A stretch of 64,000 bases of DNA, taken from contig JBDVOJ010000032.1 in NCBI GenBank assembly GCA_039969155.1, forward strand, positions 62,001-126,000, written 5' to 3'. The notes below the pieces were generated by a model. That model saw only the letters and a program-made list of their open reading frames with translations. It ran no database searches and was not told where the DNA came from. Origin of the DNA: GCA-002733465 sp039969155 (GTDB taxonomy: Bacteria; Pseudomonadota; Gammaproteobacteria; Enterobacterales; Kangiellaceae). This document shows positions 17,135-26,349 of the stretch, piece by piece (positions within the stretch are counted from its first letter, which is position 1; each line of letters starts with the position of its first letter). A program made the translations under genes and the position numbers.

Positions 17135-17824
17135 CTACATGTCATTAGGTTGCTGTTCGCTTCCATCGTCACCTACTGATTGGATCAATTGATTAATCGC
17201 CTGATTGTTCTCAATTTGATTATCTGCTAGGTACGCGAAACGTTGGTCAACATTTTTGAGATCTTCATATCGTTGTGATTGCCAGCCTGTCATAACAAAT
17301 TTAATATCTTGCTGTCGTTCATCTCGATTCTTTTCAATCCAATTCGCCAATCTTAATTTGGTACGATTGTCTTGTTGCTCTAAAGCGGTCTTTAGTTTTA
17401 CTTCAAACAGCTTTTCTTGCGTTTTTTTATAGCTGGCCAATTGTTGCTCAACCATATTTTCGATTTTTGATTCCGCTTGGTTACCGCCAAAACTAATGGT
17501 CAATCCTTGATCTCCGGTATTAACTTCTAATTGGAAAACCACCATCAAAATCGCTAATGATGAAGTCGCCATTGATGCCCAATTTAGCCAAGAGTTTTGC
17601 TTTACCGGAGGACGTACTGCATAGCGTGTGCGGTGCCACTCGGGAACTTCCTGTTGTTGCCACTCATGAGACATTTGATAAAGCTGCAAACACTGGCGGT
17701 AAGTCGCTTGGCAGTCTTCACACTGCTCTATACAACTGGAAACCTGTTGTTTTAATTCGACCGATAATTTGTCTTCGATAAAGTCATTGATGTGGTCAAT
17801 AACTAACTGATGATCACATAACAT
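17135..17824 (-). CDS. Membrane-bound anti-sigma factor
   Basis: 229 residues. The N-terminal 50 residues form an anti-sigma-factor zinc-binding-like domain in which the usual HxxxCxxC reads C31-x3-C35-x2-C38 (CIEQCEDC). A single membrane helix follows (about 80-99, SLAILMVVFQLEV). The periplasmic part is mostly helical and charged, with REXX-type repeats near the end. It overlaps the sigma gene by 11 bases, the usual arrangement for a sigma/anti-sigma pair. It should hold the ECF factor at the inner membrane until a signal releases it. Confidence 0.83.
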   Translation of the reverse strand: MLCDHQLVIDHINDFIEDKLSVELKQQVSSCIEQCEDCQATYRQCLQLYQMSHEWQQQEVPEWHRTRYAVRPPVKQNSWLNWASMATSSLAILMVVFQLEVNTGDQGLTISFGGNQAESKIENMVEQQLASYKKTQEKLFEVKLKTALEQQDNRTKLRLANWIEKNRDERQQDIKFVMTGWQSQRYEDLKNVDQRFAYLADNQIENNQAINQLIQSVGDDGSEQQPNDM

Positions 17825-18398
17825 TTTGAATCTCCGAGTAACCTTTTAACTTTGTTAATGCTGCATAGAGGCGCGTTTTAACGGTGTTAATTGACGTGCC
17901 GGTTTGATGACTAATTTCATCAAAGGTAAAGTGCTGAAAAAACTTTAACTCAACCACCAGTTTTTGCTCTTCCGGTAATTTATCCAAAACTTGTTTTATT
18001 TGTTGATTGTTTTTAGCCATCTTATATTCTTCAGCCGGATCTTGATGATGGGAGCCAGCATGGTGTTGTTCTGGAGAGTGGTAGCTTTCTTCGGTGACCT
18101 CTCCTGCATGATGTAGCGGGTTTCGACCACGAGAACGTAAAAAATCGGTCGTTTTATTGGCAGCGATCCGCATCATCCAGCCCTTAAATTGATTTTGGCC
18201 ACGATAACTAGGTAAATTACGGTAGGTTGCTAAAAATACTTCTTGCATTAAATCCATTGCATCGGATCGATTAAAAGTCATTCTTAAACAGTAGTTATAA
18301 ACGAGCCCTTCATACCGTTTAACAAGACTCACCCAGCTACGCTGAGAGCCTGCCAAGGCCTTTTCTATGAGTTTTTCGTCTTTATTTAGTTGAAACAT
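17814..18398 (-). CDS. ECF RNA polymerase sigma factor
   Basis: 194 residues with sigma region 2 (YNYCLRMTFNRSDAMDLMQEVFLATY and KGWMMRIAANKTTDFLR) and region 4 (LPEEQKLVVELKFFQHFTFDEI and GTSINTVKTRLYAAL). A His-rich linker (HHAGEVTEESYHSPEQHHAG) joins the two regions and is longer than usual. It is the first gene of a three-gene operon with its anti-sigma factor and an exported coiled-coil protein. I could not identify an autoregulatory promoter with confidence in the 272 bases upstream. Confidence 0.92.
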   Translation of the reverse strand: MFQLNKDEKLIEKALAGSQRSWVSLVKRYEGLVYNYCLRMTFNRSDAMDLMQEVFLATYRNLPSYRGQNQFKGWMMRIAANKTTDFLRSRGRNPLHHAGEVTEESYHSPEQHHAGSHHQDPAEEYKMAKNNQQIKQVLDKLPEEQKLVVELKFFQHFTFDEISHQTGTSINTVKTRLYAALTKLKGYSEIQNVM

Positions 18399-18670
18399 GT
18401 GGTTCCCATGCTATTCCAGTCCTAAGAATCTTCGCTTAGCCTAAGGGCTAGTTCAAGTAGAATTATTGGTTAAGTCGTAAGCCAAGCTTAAAAAGTTTGA
18501 ATGCGGGTACAATTTATTAAAGAAATAGCCGATTTCTTAGGGAAACAAGCTGCTGTGGCTTAATTTAGCCAAAAAAACGTTGAGTATTGGCAACGTTGAG
18601 CGATTATTTGGTGCAGGGTATTGTGCAGAAGGATAGGGCTCATATAAGGTAAATGAAACATTATACCGGT

Positions 18671-19894
18671 TCAATTTACTAATGCTGCCTTCTTCAGTTC
18701 TAGATCAATTAATTGAGTTAACATTAGCGAAATAAAGGCCAAACCTGCTCCCAAATAGAACACCAACGAAGGACTATAAAGCCATAAGATCCCAAAACTA
18801 GCCGGGATCACTACCGCTGCAATATGATTGATGGTGAAGCTCACTCCTGAAGAAGCTGCGATGTCTTTGGGATCGGCTATCTTCTGAAAGAAAGTTTTTA
18901 AGGCGATTGCTAGAGCGAAAAATAGGTGATCAACCACGTAGAGTCCTGCAGCAATATTGGGATCTTCTACCAGCGCATATCCCACAAATACAAAGATCAA
19001 GCCAATGTATTCAACAGTCAGTGCTTTGCGCTCCCCGATATGACCAATCCAGCGTCCAATTTTGGGCGCTATGTAAAGATTCATTAAGTGATTAACAATA
19101 AAAAGTAGCGCGATATCTGACGCTTGGTATTCGAATTTTTCGACCATCATAAAACCCGCGAACACCATAAAGATTTGCCGTCTTGCACCACTGAAAAAAG
19201 TCAACAGGTAGTAAAGCCAGTAGCGTTTGCGAACGATTAATTTTTTATGTTGCTCAACTGGCGAATCGAACTCTGGAAAAGTAAACCATAGCCAAAGAAA
19301 AAGCAATAATCCGGCTCCACCGAAAATAAAATAAGCAGTAGAGTATTCTACCGATAAAAAACTAAACAGTACCCAGATGGAAGCGTAAGTAACTAGCGCA
19401 GCAAATGCTTTAACTGAAATTAGTTCCCCTAACACTGCTGGCGCTTCTTCTTTGCTTAACCATTGAAGTGATAGAGAGCTATTAATGGTTTCAAAATAAT
19501 GAAAACCTATCGACATTAATACCGTGGTGGCATATAGGCCAATTTCAAAGGGAAATAATCCAGTGATTGTGACGCCAATGGACAGCAAACATAGTGAAAG
19601 CAGAGCGAAGGTTTGTTCCTTTAACACTAACAATACAAAGATTGCTGTAAATGCCAAAAATCCTGGTACTTCTCTTAGGCTCTGTAGCATGCCTATTTCC
19701 GCACCAGTAAATTGAGCTTTTTCTACCGCAAAGTTATTCAATAGTGCAGCCCAAGCAGAAAAGGTCAGAGTCATTAGAATAGAAGTGATAATCAGAAAAG
19801 CTTTCTTTGTTTGCCACGGTTTCGCTTGCACTGGTGGAATTCCGGTTTGCTTGAATTTGAAGTGAGCAAAGTATAGCGATAGAATAAATGGCAT
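18671..19894 (-). CDS. MFS transporter
   Basis: 407 residues and about twelve hydrophobic helices, with a charged cytoplasmic loop in the middle (FPEFDSPVEQHKKLIVRKRYW). Substrate-specific motifs are not recognisable. The start codon lies about 110 bases from the divergent AraC-type regulator gene, which suggests the regulator controls this transporter. Confidence 0.8.
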   Translation of the reverse strand: MPFILSLYFAHFKFKQTGIPPVQAKPWQTKKAFLIITSILMTLTFSAWAALLNNFAVEKAQFTGAEIGMLQSLREVPGFLAFTAIFVLLVLKEQTFALLSLCLLSIGVTITGLFPFEIGLYATTVLMSIGFHYFETINSSLSLQWLSKEEAPAVLGELISVKAFAALVTYASIWVLFSFLSVEYSTAYFIFGGAGLLLFLWLWFTFPEFDSPVEQHKKLIVRKRYWLYYLLTFFSGARRQIFMVFAGFMMVEKFEYQASDIALLFIVNHLMNLYIAPKIGRWIGHIGERKALTVEYIGLIFVFVGYALVEDPNIAAGLYVVDHLFFALAIALKTFFQKIADPKDIAASSGVSFTINHIAAVVIPASFGILWLYSPSLVFYLGAGLAFISLMLTQLIDLELKKAALVN

Positions 19895-20007
19895 TCTATC
19901 GCTAAAAAGACGAGTTATTTATCAAATCGGACACAAATTGGACTCGTGGTCAGTCAGGCTTTCAAGAAGATACGCTTTCGCGCCCGATCATTGCGAGGGT
20001 TTCAGAA

Positions 20008-20760
20008 ATGCCTGAAAACTACCTAGTCGAACAACACCAGCATCCGTGGGGGCAGCTAGCGTATTGCTCTAGTGGAATAATGAAAGTCGAGGTGCCTGGT
20101 GCGAGTTTTATTATTCCTCCTCAGCGAGCTTTATGGTTGCCAAGGTTTACACCTCATATCGTGTCGACAAAATTTGGCCTAAGCTTCCGTTCGCTTTATA
20201 TCGATAATAGTCTTTCTGAACGCCTTCCGGAAACGACCGAAGCGCTGATGGTGAATAATTTGCTGAGAGAGTTAATATTAAGCATTGCTGAGTGGCAGGA
20301 AGAATATGAACTAACAGAACGAAAGCAAAGGCATATTGATTTCTTACTCGATCAGCTTGATCTAGCCCCAAAGGCGCCACTTTCTTTGAACATGCCAGAA
20401 GATAAACGATTAGTAAAAATCACGGAATTTATTTGTGCTCATCCGGGCAGCAATACTTCACTAAAAACTTGGTCTGAATCGGTAGGTGCAACACCGAGAA
20501 CCATTAATCGACTATTTCAAAAAGAAACTAACATGGGATTTATCGAATGGCGACAAAGGTTGCGCATACTCTATTCTTTAGAGCGCATCGAAAAAGGAGA
20601 CAAGATTTCAAATGTTGCATTGGATTTAGGTTACGAATCTGACTCTGCATTTATCACCATGTTTAAGAAACATATGATGGTTTCGCCCAAACAATACTTC
20701 AAATCAAATTCTCAAGTACATTCAAACGCTAGAGCTTGGGCACCAGAGAATTCGATTTAA
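20008..20760 (+). CDS. AraC-family regulator with N-terminal cupin
   Basis: 250 residues from the first canonical start. The cupin half shows HQHPWGQLAYCSSGIMKV and IPPQRALWLP; the C-terminal AraC domain has two helix-turn-helix segments (TSLKTWSESVGATPRTINR and KISNVALDLGYESDSAFIT) and ends with SPKQYF. The frame stays open and family-like upstream of the ATG (translation includes LSRPIIARVSE) back to a TAA at 19903, without ATG, GTG or TTG. Either the start is non-standard, or the N-terminus has been lost. It is divergent from the MFS gene, its likely target. Confidence 0.85.
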   Translation: MPENYLVEQHQHPWGQLAYCSSGIMKVEVPGASFIIPPQRALWLPRFTPHIVSTKFGLSFRSLYIDNSLSERLPETTEALMVNNLLRELILSIAEWQEEYELTERKQRHIDFLLDQLDLAPKAPLSLNMPEDKRLVKITEFICAHPGSNTSLKTWSESVGATPRTINRLFQKETNMGFIEWRQRLRILYSLERIEKGDKISNVALDLGYESDSAFITMFKKHMMVSPKQYFKSNSQVHSNARAWAPENSI

Positions 20761-20777
20761 TCGCGAAGAGGCAGTGG

Positions 20778-21965
20778 CTAAATTTGCCCAGTTTCATGCA
20801 GGTGATAAAGATAAAATCCACCACCAATAACCGCTAGAGTTCCTAGTACAGCAAAAGTAATTTTTACCCAACTCCAAGGGCGCTCACCTTGAACTTCGCC
20901 GGTTCTAGCATTCACTAAAAATCGATAGATTTTTTCTTTGTAGCGATAAGCGCTTAGCCACACGGGCAAGAGAATGTGTTTAAAGGAAATGTTGTTATGC
21001 TGCGTCTTAACGGTAAAAATACGCTGCTCATCACCACCAATATGCCGCCGAATGGTCATCCGAATGGTTTCATCCATGATGTCTTTAGCCAGCTCGAAAC
21101 CTTGCTCTAAATCAACTTGATAGCTCTCAGCTTTAAAACCACTTAAGTATTCATCTTTGTAGCTGACAAGGTTGTTAAGGTCCCATGGTTCTAGTTCTCG
21201 CGTATATTTTTCGGGGAGCGATTTACTTGCAACAATCAGTACATCATCGAAATCATCGGTGACTGTTCCCGCCGCTGGATACCAACGAGTCTTTCTGACT
21301 TGAACGGTATAGGTCTCAGATTTTCCGTCGGAGTTGGTACGAGTCCTAGTTTCTGTGACGTAATAATAGATGCCGCGTTGACCAGTATAATATGAGAGAG
21401 TGTCTGCATCATAAGTCCAATGAGGCACATAAACGCCTTTTACGGCTAGTTCTAGTTTGGCTTTTTTCTTTAAAGCATTTGGTGCAAACCACAAACTATT
21501 CAGCCATTTTTTGTAGCTTTCTTTTGCTGTGCGTTTCTTGATCTTAAAGGGCAATAAAGAGCGCGGTTTGAGGAGTTTTTTTGATTTTGCCGTGGTGACA
21601 ATTTCGGTGTCACAAAAGGGGCAGTTTTGCGAAGTGACATTGGCTTCAGATGTCGATTCCGCTCCGCAAGAGGTGCACTTAATAAACAGCCGTTCTTCTG
21701 TGACTTCGCTATCTTGCATTTGCGCGAGATATTGATGAAAGTCGAGTTCGACAATGTCTTCTTCACATTTTGGAATGGCATTTTCAAAATCACAATAGGA
21801 GCATTTCAGCACGCTGGTTCCGGGAGCATAAGTTAACTTTGCGCCACATTGTTTGCACTTAAATTCGCTAGACTGTGCTTCAACGGAAGAATCATCGTGA
21901 GTAACATCAGAGTTTTTGGATGAATCGATGTTAGGGGTATTTAGAGGTGGCGGAGACGAAGCCAT
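20778..21965 (-). CDS. Zinc-ribbon protein with C-terminal membrane helix
   Basis: 395 residues from the ATG at 21965 (AGGA seven bases upstream); an in-frame TTG at 21998 would add 11. Two cysteine ribbons lie at the front: CKQCGAKLTY...CSYC and CTSCGAES...CPFC. They are followed by a large soluble domain with Tyr- and Trp-rich motifs (GVYVPHWTYDADTLSYYTG, LLPVWLSAYRYKEKIY) and a single helix near the C-terminus (FAVLGTLAVIGGGFYLY). Relatives are commonly mislabelled primosomal helicase-like because of the zinc ribbon; no helicase motif is present. It lies 70 bases downstream of an SPFH-GYF gene on the same strand, so the two probably act together at the membrane. Confidence 0.8.
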   Translation of the reverse strand: MASSPPPLNTPNIDSSKNSDVTHDDSSVEAQSSEFKCKQCGAKLTYAPGTSVLKCSYCDFENAIPKCEEDIVELDFHQYLAQMQDSEVTEERLFIKCTSCGAESTSEANVTSQNCPFCDTEIVTTAKSKKLLKPRSLLPFKIKKRTAKESYKKWLNSLWFAPNALKKKAKLELAVKGVYVPHWTYDADTLSYYTGQRGIYYYVTETRTRTNSDGKSETYTVQVRKTRWYPAAGTVTDDFDDVLIVASKSLPEKYTRELEPWDLNNLVSYKDEYLSGFKAESYQVDLEQGFELAKDIMDETIRMTIRRHIGGDEQRIFTVKTQHNNISFKHILLPVWLSAYRYKEKIYRFLVNARTGEVQGERPWSWVKITFAVLGTLAVIGGGFYLYHLHETGQI

Positions 21966-22035
21966 AGAAAGTCCTATTCTAAAATTCTTATTAATCAATC
22001 CGACTATTGATCAATAGTCGGATTAGATGATTAGT

Positions 22036-23148
22036 TTATTGTGGTGGTAGTGGAGGCGGAACGGCTGAAAATAAGCCTTTGGTTTCTGCAACTTCTGAGG
22101 CTTTACTCCAGTTAGCCATGCCGTCTGTCCAGACTAGGCTGTCACGGTTGACTGAGCCATCCTTTACCAAAGACTGCATTTGTGCAATTGACATTGGTCC
22201 TTTGGATTCACCATTGACGGCTACATGAAATTGTTTTTCCTGAGGTAGTGGCGGCGGTGCTGAAACGTTAGGATTGTTATTGGTTGCTTGACTGGCTTGA
22301 TTAGTGGTTTGACCCATTTGATTAGCCATTGCAAAGCCCATTCCCATGCCCATTCCACCACCTGCCATGCCATCATTTTCTGCCGCTTTTTCCATTGCGG
22401 TGGCCGCTTGGAATTGAGTATATTGATTGAGGTTACCCACAATTCCCATGCTAGTTCGTTTGTCTAATACTTCCTCTACTGCCGGAGGTAGTGAGATGTT
22501 CTCGACCAACATTTTAGTGATATCGATACCGTACGCGAGGAAGTCATCGTGAATTTTTCCAGTGATAAACTCACCGAGTTCGTCGTAGTTGGCAGCCATA
22601 TCCAATACTGGAATTTTCGCTTCTCCAACGATGTCTGCAAAACGGGAAACGATTAAATTACGAAGTTGATCTGTTATTTCATCGGTGGTGAAGTGACCAT
22701 CAGTTCCTACAATTTCTTTGATAAAAGATTCTGGGTTGCTGACTCTTATCGCGTATGTTCCGAATGCTCGAACTCTTAATGGACCAAACTCGGGATCCCT
22801 TAAAGTGATTGGGTTTTTAGTTCCCCATTTAAGATCAGTAAATCGTCGAGTATTAATAAAGTAAACTTCGGCCTTAAATGGGCTATGAAATCCGTGTTTC
22901 CATCCTTGCAAAGTAGACAGTATCGGTAAGTTGTCAGTTTCTAAGGTGTAATCACCTGGCTCGAAAATATCTGCTAACTTGCCTTTGTTAATGAAAACGG
23001 CGACCTGCGATTCACGCACGATAAGCTTAGCGCCCATCTTGATTTCATTCTCGTGTCGTTCGAATCGATAAACCATGGTGTCGCGACTGTCGTCAGTCCA
23101 CTCAATGATATCGATAAATTCGCCACGTAACTTGTCAAAAAATCCCAT
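22036..23148 (-). CDS. SPFH-domain protein with C-terminal GYF_2 domain (YdjI-like)
   Basis: 370 residues. The N-terminal two thirds are an SPFH/virion-core-like domain (MGFFDKLRGEFIDIIEWTDD, KLADIFEPGDYTL, VENISLPPAVEEVLDKR). A Gly/Met- and Asn/Gln-rich linker leads to a GYF_2 domain (HVAVNGESKGPMSIAQMQ, DSLVWTDGMANWSKASE). The protein ends in a Pro-rich tail PPPLPPQ; such tails are ligands for GYF domains, so it may bind itself. This architecture is known from YdjI-type proteins recruited to stressed membranes. It leads a two-gene operon with the zinc-ribbon protein. Confidence 0.87.
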   Translation of the reverse strand: MGFFDKLRGEFIDIIEWTDDSRDTMVYRFERHENEIKMGAKLIVRESQVAVFINKGKLADIFEPGDYTLETDNLPILSTLQGWKHGFHSPFKAEVYFINTRRFTDLKWGTKNPITLRDPEFGPLRVRAFGTYAIRVSNPESFIKEIVGTDGHFTTDEITDQLRNLIVSRFADIVGEAKIPVLDMAANYDELGEFITGKIHDDFLAYGIDITKMLVENISLPPAVEEVLDKRTSMGIVGNLNQYTQFQAATAMEKAAENDGMAGGGMGMGMGFAMANQMGQTTNQASQATNNNPNVSAPPPLPQEKQFHVAVNGESKGPMSIAQMQSLVKDGSVNRDSLVWTDGMANWSKASEVAETKGLFSAVPPPLPPQ

Positions 23149-23266
23149 TTACCTTTTCCTCTTTTATCTTTTCTAACCGCTAAAGCGCTGGATTGCCACT
23201 AAGTGTAGCAAACTGCTAACGAGTCAACTATTGGAAAATTCCTAAATTAGCCCAAATTGACAAAGT

Positions 23267-23283
23267 GATATCATAATGATATC
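23267..23283. promoter_or_regulatory. GATATCAT-A-ATGATATC palindrome
   Basis: Perfect 8-bp arms around one A, framed by CAAAG and TTTG, in the divergent region between the two SPFH units (118 and 155 bases from their starts). It reads also as tandem TGATATC copies at 10-bp spacing, one helical turn. It is a good operator for the ribbon-helix-helix protein encoded at 24357. Confidence 0.5.
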
Positions 23284-23438
23284 TTTGTGGTGTAGAGTTC
23301 GGTCAAACACCTAAGATTTCAATTGAATAAGTTTAATTAAGTGGTTTGGTTATAAGCAATTTTTGCTGCAACCAAAATCGAAAGCAACAAAGTAAGTTTC
23401 GATTAAGCATGCGGTTACACTCGGTTAAGGAGATAATT

Positions 23439-24299
23439 ATGATTACAGAAAAAGAAATTAAGGCGCCAAATGGTATCGCTACCATAGTGGTTTTGTTGGT
23501 GGCGCAAATTGCGAGTATCGTTGTTGCGATTTTGCTGGCCAGATCGGGAAATTTGCTTGCAATTCTAGCTTTCTTAACTGCTATTACTGTCCTTATTTGT
23601 TGGTTTGGATTCTTCATGGTTGACCCTAATGAGGGAAGAGTATTGCAATTGTTCGGTAAATACGTCGGGACTGTTAAAGAGCCTGGTTTAAGGTGGTCAA
23701 ACCCTTTTTACACCAAAGATCGTGTGTCGCTGAGAGTTCGAAATTTCGAGAGTAGCAAGCTAAAAGTAAATGATAATAATGGAAACCCGATCGAAATTGC
23801 GGCCGTAGTAGTTTGGGAAGTTGTTGACACCGCTGAAGCCATATTTCAAGTGGACGATTATGAAGATTTTGTTTCTATTCAAAGTGAGGCTGCATTAAGA
23901 AACTTAGCGACAAGCTACGCTTATGACAATCAAGATGAAGAAATTTCGTTGAGAAGCCACCCCATTGAAATTTCAAAAGCTCTGCGTAAAGAGGTTCAGG
24001 ATAGACTTAACAAGGCAGGCGTTCATGTTGTCGAATCAAGAATTAGCCATTTGGCGTATGCTCCGGAAATAGCCAGTGCGATGTTAAGACGGCAACAAGC
24101 GATGGCTATCATAGCTGCGCGAAAGACGATAGTTGAAGGAGCGGTTGGTATGGTAGGCATGGCTCTTAATCAGTTAGCAGAAAGAGAAATTGTCGAATTA
24201 GACTCGGAGCGAAAAGCGGCAATGGTAAGCAATCTACTAGTGGTCTTATGTAGTGATGAAGCTGCTTCTCCAGTCGTCAATGCAGGTAGTTTGTACTAA
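23439..24299 (+). CDS. SPFH/band 7 membrane protein
   Basis: 286 residues from the ATG at 23439, with AAGGAGA six bases upstream. Two hydrophobic segments at the N-terminus (about 15-60) anchor it. The SPFH domain follows: FFMVDPNEGRVLQLFGKYVG, then VVVWEVVDTAEAIFQVDDYE, ALRNLATSYAYDNQ and GVHVVESRISHLAYAPEIASAM. Proteins of this type oligomerise on the inner membrane and organise microdomains or regulate proteases; the partner here is unknown. A 59-residue Arc-type protein gene follows 57 bases later. Confidence 0.9.
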   Translation: MITEKEIKAPNGIATIVVLLVAQIASIVVAILLARSGNLLAILAFLTAITVLICWFGFFMVDPNEGRVLQLFGKYVGTVKEPGLRWSNPFYTKDRVSLRVRNFESSKLKVNDNNGNPIEIAAVVVWEVVDTAEAIFQVDDYEDFVSIQSEAALRNLATSYAYDNQDEEISLRSHPIEISKALRKEVQDRLNKAGVHVVESRISHLAYAPEIASAMLRRQQAMAIIAARKTIVEGAVGMVGMALNQLAEREIVELDSERKAAMVSNLLVVLCSDEAASPVVNAGSLY

Positions 24300-24356
24300 T
24301 CTAACGATTGAAATTTATCAATTGCAGCATAAAGTTAATTAACACCGGAGTTAACC

Positions 24357-24536
24357 GTGGCTAAAAAAGCGTACCCTCTTAGAATTAATGAAGAGGTGCT
24401 CAATGCGATGCAGTCTTGGGCTGAAGACGAACTAAGGAGTGTTAACGCGCAAATCGAATACGTTTTGCGCGAAGCGCTGCGTAAGAATGGTCGTTCTAAG
24501 CCGCCAAAAATTACGCCGGTGGATCTTCCCGACTAA
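24357..24536 (+). CDS. Arc-type ribbon-helix-helix DNA-binding protein
   Basis: 59 residues from a GTG with GGAG six bases upstream. The beta strand AYPLRINEEVLNAM and helices AEDELRSVNAQIEYVLREAL match Arc/MetJ-type ribbon-helix-helix proteins. The tail is basic and Pro-rich (NGRSKPPKITP). It is encoded directly after the SPFH gene, a linkage I recognise from other gammaproteobacteria. It probably represses the operon; the palindrome at 23267-23283 is the likely site. Confidence 0.82.
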   Translation: MAKKAYPLRINEEVLNAMQSWAEDELRSVNAQIEYVLREALRKNGRSKPPKITPVDLPD

Positions 24537-24827
24537 GGCTTGTACTTCTCCTCTGGACAGTTTGAACCATTCAAGGGCTGGCACTTCGCCTAGTTGACTA
24601 GTCGGATCTACACTACAATCACCTAAGCCCCACAATAGCTTCCAATTATTTAACCCAACTAAACTTTTAATTGAGTCCTAAGGCCGATTGCTGTATTTTA
24701 TTTCTTAAAAAAGCGCGTTGCTTCAATATGTTAGCTAGGTTTGTGAGGCCTTTCGGTAGTTCGTTCACCATTAGCAAATTTAGTCAATTGATTTAACGAT
24801 GCAACAATATTTATTTTAGGGGATTCA

Positions 24828-26174
24828 ATGTCAGAGCCAATTACCTATCTTGTCACTAATACCGCAACGGTTTTCGGAATTTTGGCGGTTATTCTGGGGG
24901 TAGTTTTTTATACTCACCAAAGTGATAAGCCAATTTTCAGAAAGTTTTATAAATATGTGCCGGCTCTATTGCTTTGTTATTTTATTCCTTCGCTTCTCCA
25001 CACATTCCATGTAGTTCCTTATGATTATCCGTGCGATCAAGTTTTAAGCGGTGCGATTGATGCAGGTAATTCGGTGCTAACTCAATGTCAAAATGCAGCT
25101 AAACCAGAAGACACTAAAATAGCAGCCAATGGCTCGCAAATTTATTATGTGGCTTCGAGGTTTTTGCTTCCAGCGAGTCTCGTATTGCTTACTCTCAGTG
25201 TCGACTTTAAGAAGATCAAAGCGCTCGGACCAAAAGCATTAATTTTATTTTTAACTGGTACTCTCGGCATAGTGATTGGGGGACCTATCGCGGTGTTATT
25301 GATGTCAGTGATTAATCCCGATGTCGTTTCCGGGGATGTATGGCGGGGTTTAACTACGGTTGCCGGGAGTTGGATTGGGGGTGGCGCTAATCAAGCTGCA
25401 ATGAAGGAAGTCTTTGAAGTTTCTGGGCCACTTTTCTCGAGTATGATTGCAGTCGATGTCATTATCGCCAATATCTGGATGGCTGTATTACTTTATATGG
25501 CTGGCAGTGCGAAGCAAATTGATAACAAAACTGGCGCCGATACGACGGCTATTGAAGATCTGAAAGAGACTGTCGAAAAATTTAATCGCGAAAATGCTAA
25601 GAATCCCAACTTGACTGACTTAATGCTAATCGTTGCTTTGGCGTTTGGTGCGACAGCTATTGGCCATGTGGTGGCGGATAATTTAGCTCCTCTTATCGCT
25701 GATGTTTGGCCAGCAGCATCAAAGTATTCGCTGACTAGTAAGTTCTTCTGGCTGATTGTTACTGTTACAACTCTTGGACTAATCGCTTCTACGACTAAAT
25801 TGCGTAATTTTGAAGCCGTCGGTGCATCTAAAGTAGGTTCGTTGTTTATTTATATTTTGGTTGCCGCAATTGGGCTGCATATGGACGTCGGTGCAATTCT
25901 AGAAAGACCTTGGTTGTTTCTTGTCGGCGCTCTGTGGATGATAATACATGCGGGTTTGATGTTAACAGTCGCAAAACTAATTAAAGCCCCTTTATTTTAC
26001 ATGGCTGTTGGTAGCCAAGCTAATGTTGGAGGTGCTGCGTCAGCTCCGATTGTTGCGTCAGCGTTCCACCCTTCTTTAGCACCTGTGGGTGTTTTATTAG
26101 CGGTGTTAGGCTATGCTTTAGGAACATATGCAGCTTGGGTGTGTGGTCAATTATTAATGTTAGCCGCTGGCTAA
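24828..26174 (+). CDS. DUF819 (YjcL-like) multi-pass membrane protein
   Basis: 448 residues, about ten to twelve hydrophobic helices. The DUF819 hallmarks are GSWIGGGANQAAMKEVF and the symmetric C-terminal ALWMIIHAGLMLTVAKL with GSQANVGGAASAPIVASAF. A cytoplasmic charged loop lies in the centre (IEDLKETVEKFNREN). The family is thought to be transport-related but its substrate is not known to me. TAGGGG lies eight bases upstream of the ATG. The 291-bp stretch before it shows no gene. Confidence 0.85.
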   Translation: MSEPITYLVTNTATVFGILAVILGVVFYTHQSDKPIFRKFYKYVPALLLCYFIPSLLHTFHVVPYDYPCDQVLSGAIDAGNSVLTQCQNAAKPEDTKIAANGSQIYYVASRFLLPASLVLLTLSVDFKKIKALGPKALILFLTGTLGIVIGGPIAVLLMSVINPDVVSGDVWRGLTTVAGSWIGGGANQAAMKEVFEVSGPLFSSMIAVDVIIANIWMAVLLYMAGSAKQIDNKTGADTTAIEDLKETVEKFNRENAKNPNLTDLMLIVALAFGATAIGHVVADNLAPLIADVWPAASKYSLTSKFFWLIVTVTTLGLIASTTKLRNFEAVGASKVGSLFIYILVAAIGLHMDVGAILERPWLFLVGALWMIIHAGLMLTVAKLIKAPLFYMAVGSQANVGGAASAPIVASAFHPSLAPVGVLLAVLGYALGTYAAWVCGQLLMLAAG

Positions 26175-26349
26175 AGACCAACTTTATTTATATAACGCAT
26201 TATAAAAACAGTGTGACGGATTAAAATTTGATTTTTTTCTGAGCATAGAACCGTTATTATACGTCATCGGAAAAATGAAATTAGTTCAATAACTTACAAT
26301 TAGGTTATTTCTGGTTAAGATTGAGGCTAATGGAGAATAAAACGCCACA

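Noticed and set aside
20778..21998. Annotation of the zinc-ribbon protein as a PriA-like helicase
   Set aside because: No Walker or helicase motifs; only the cysteine ribbons are similar.
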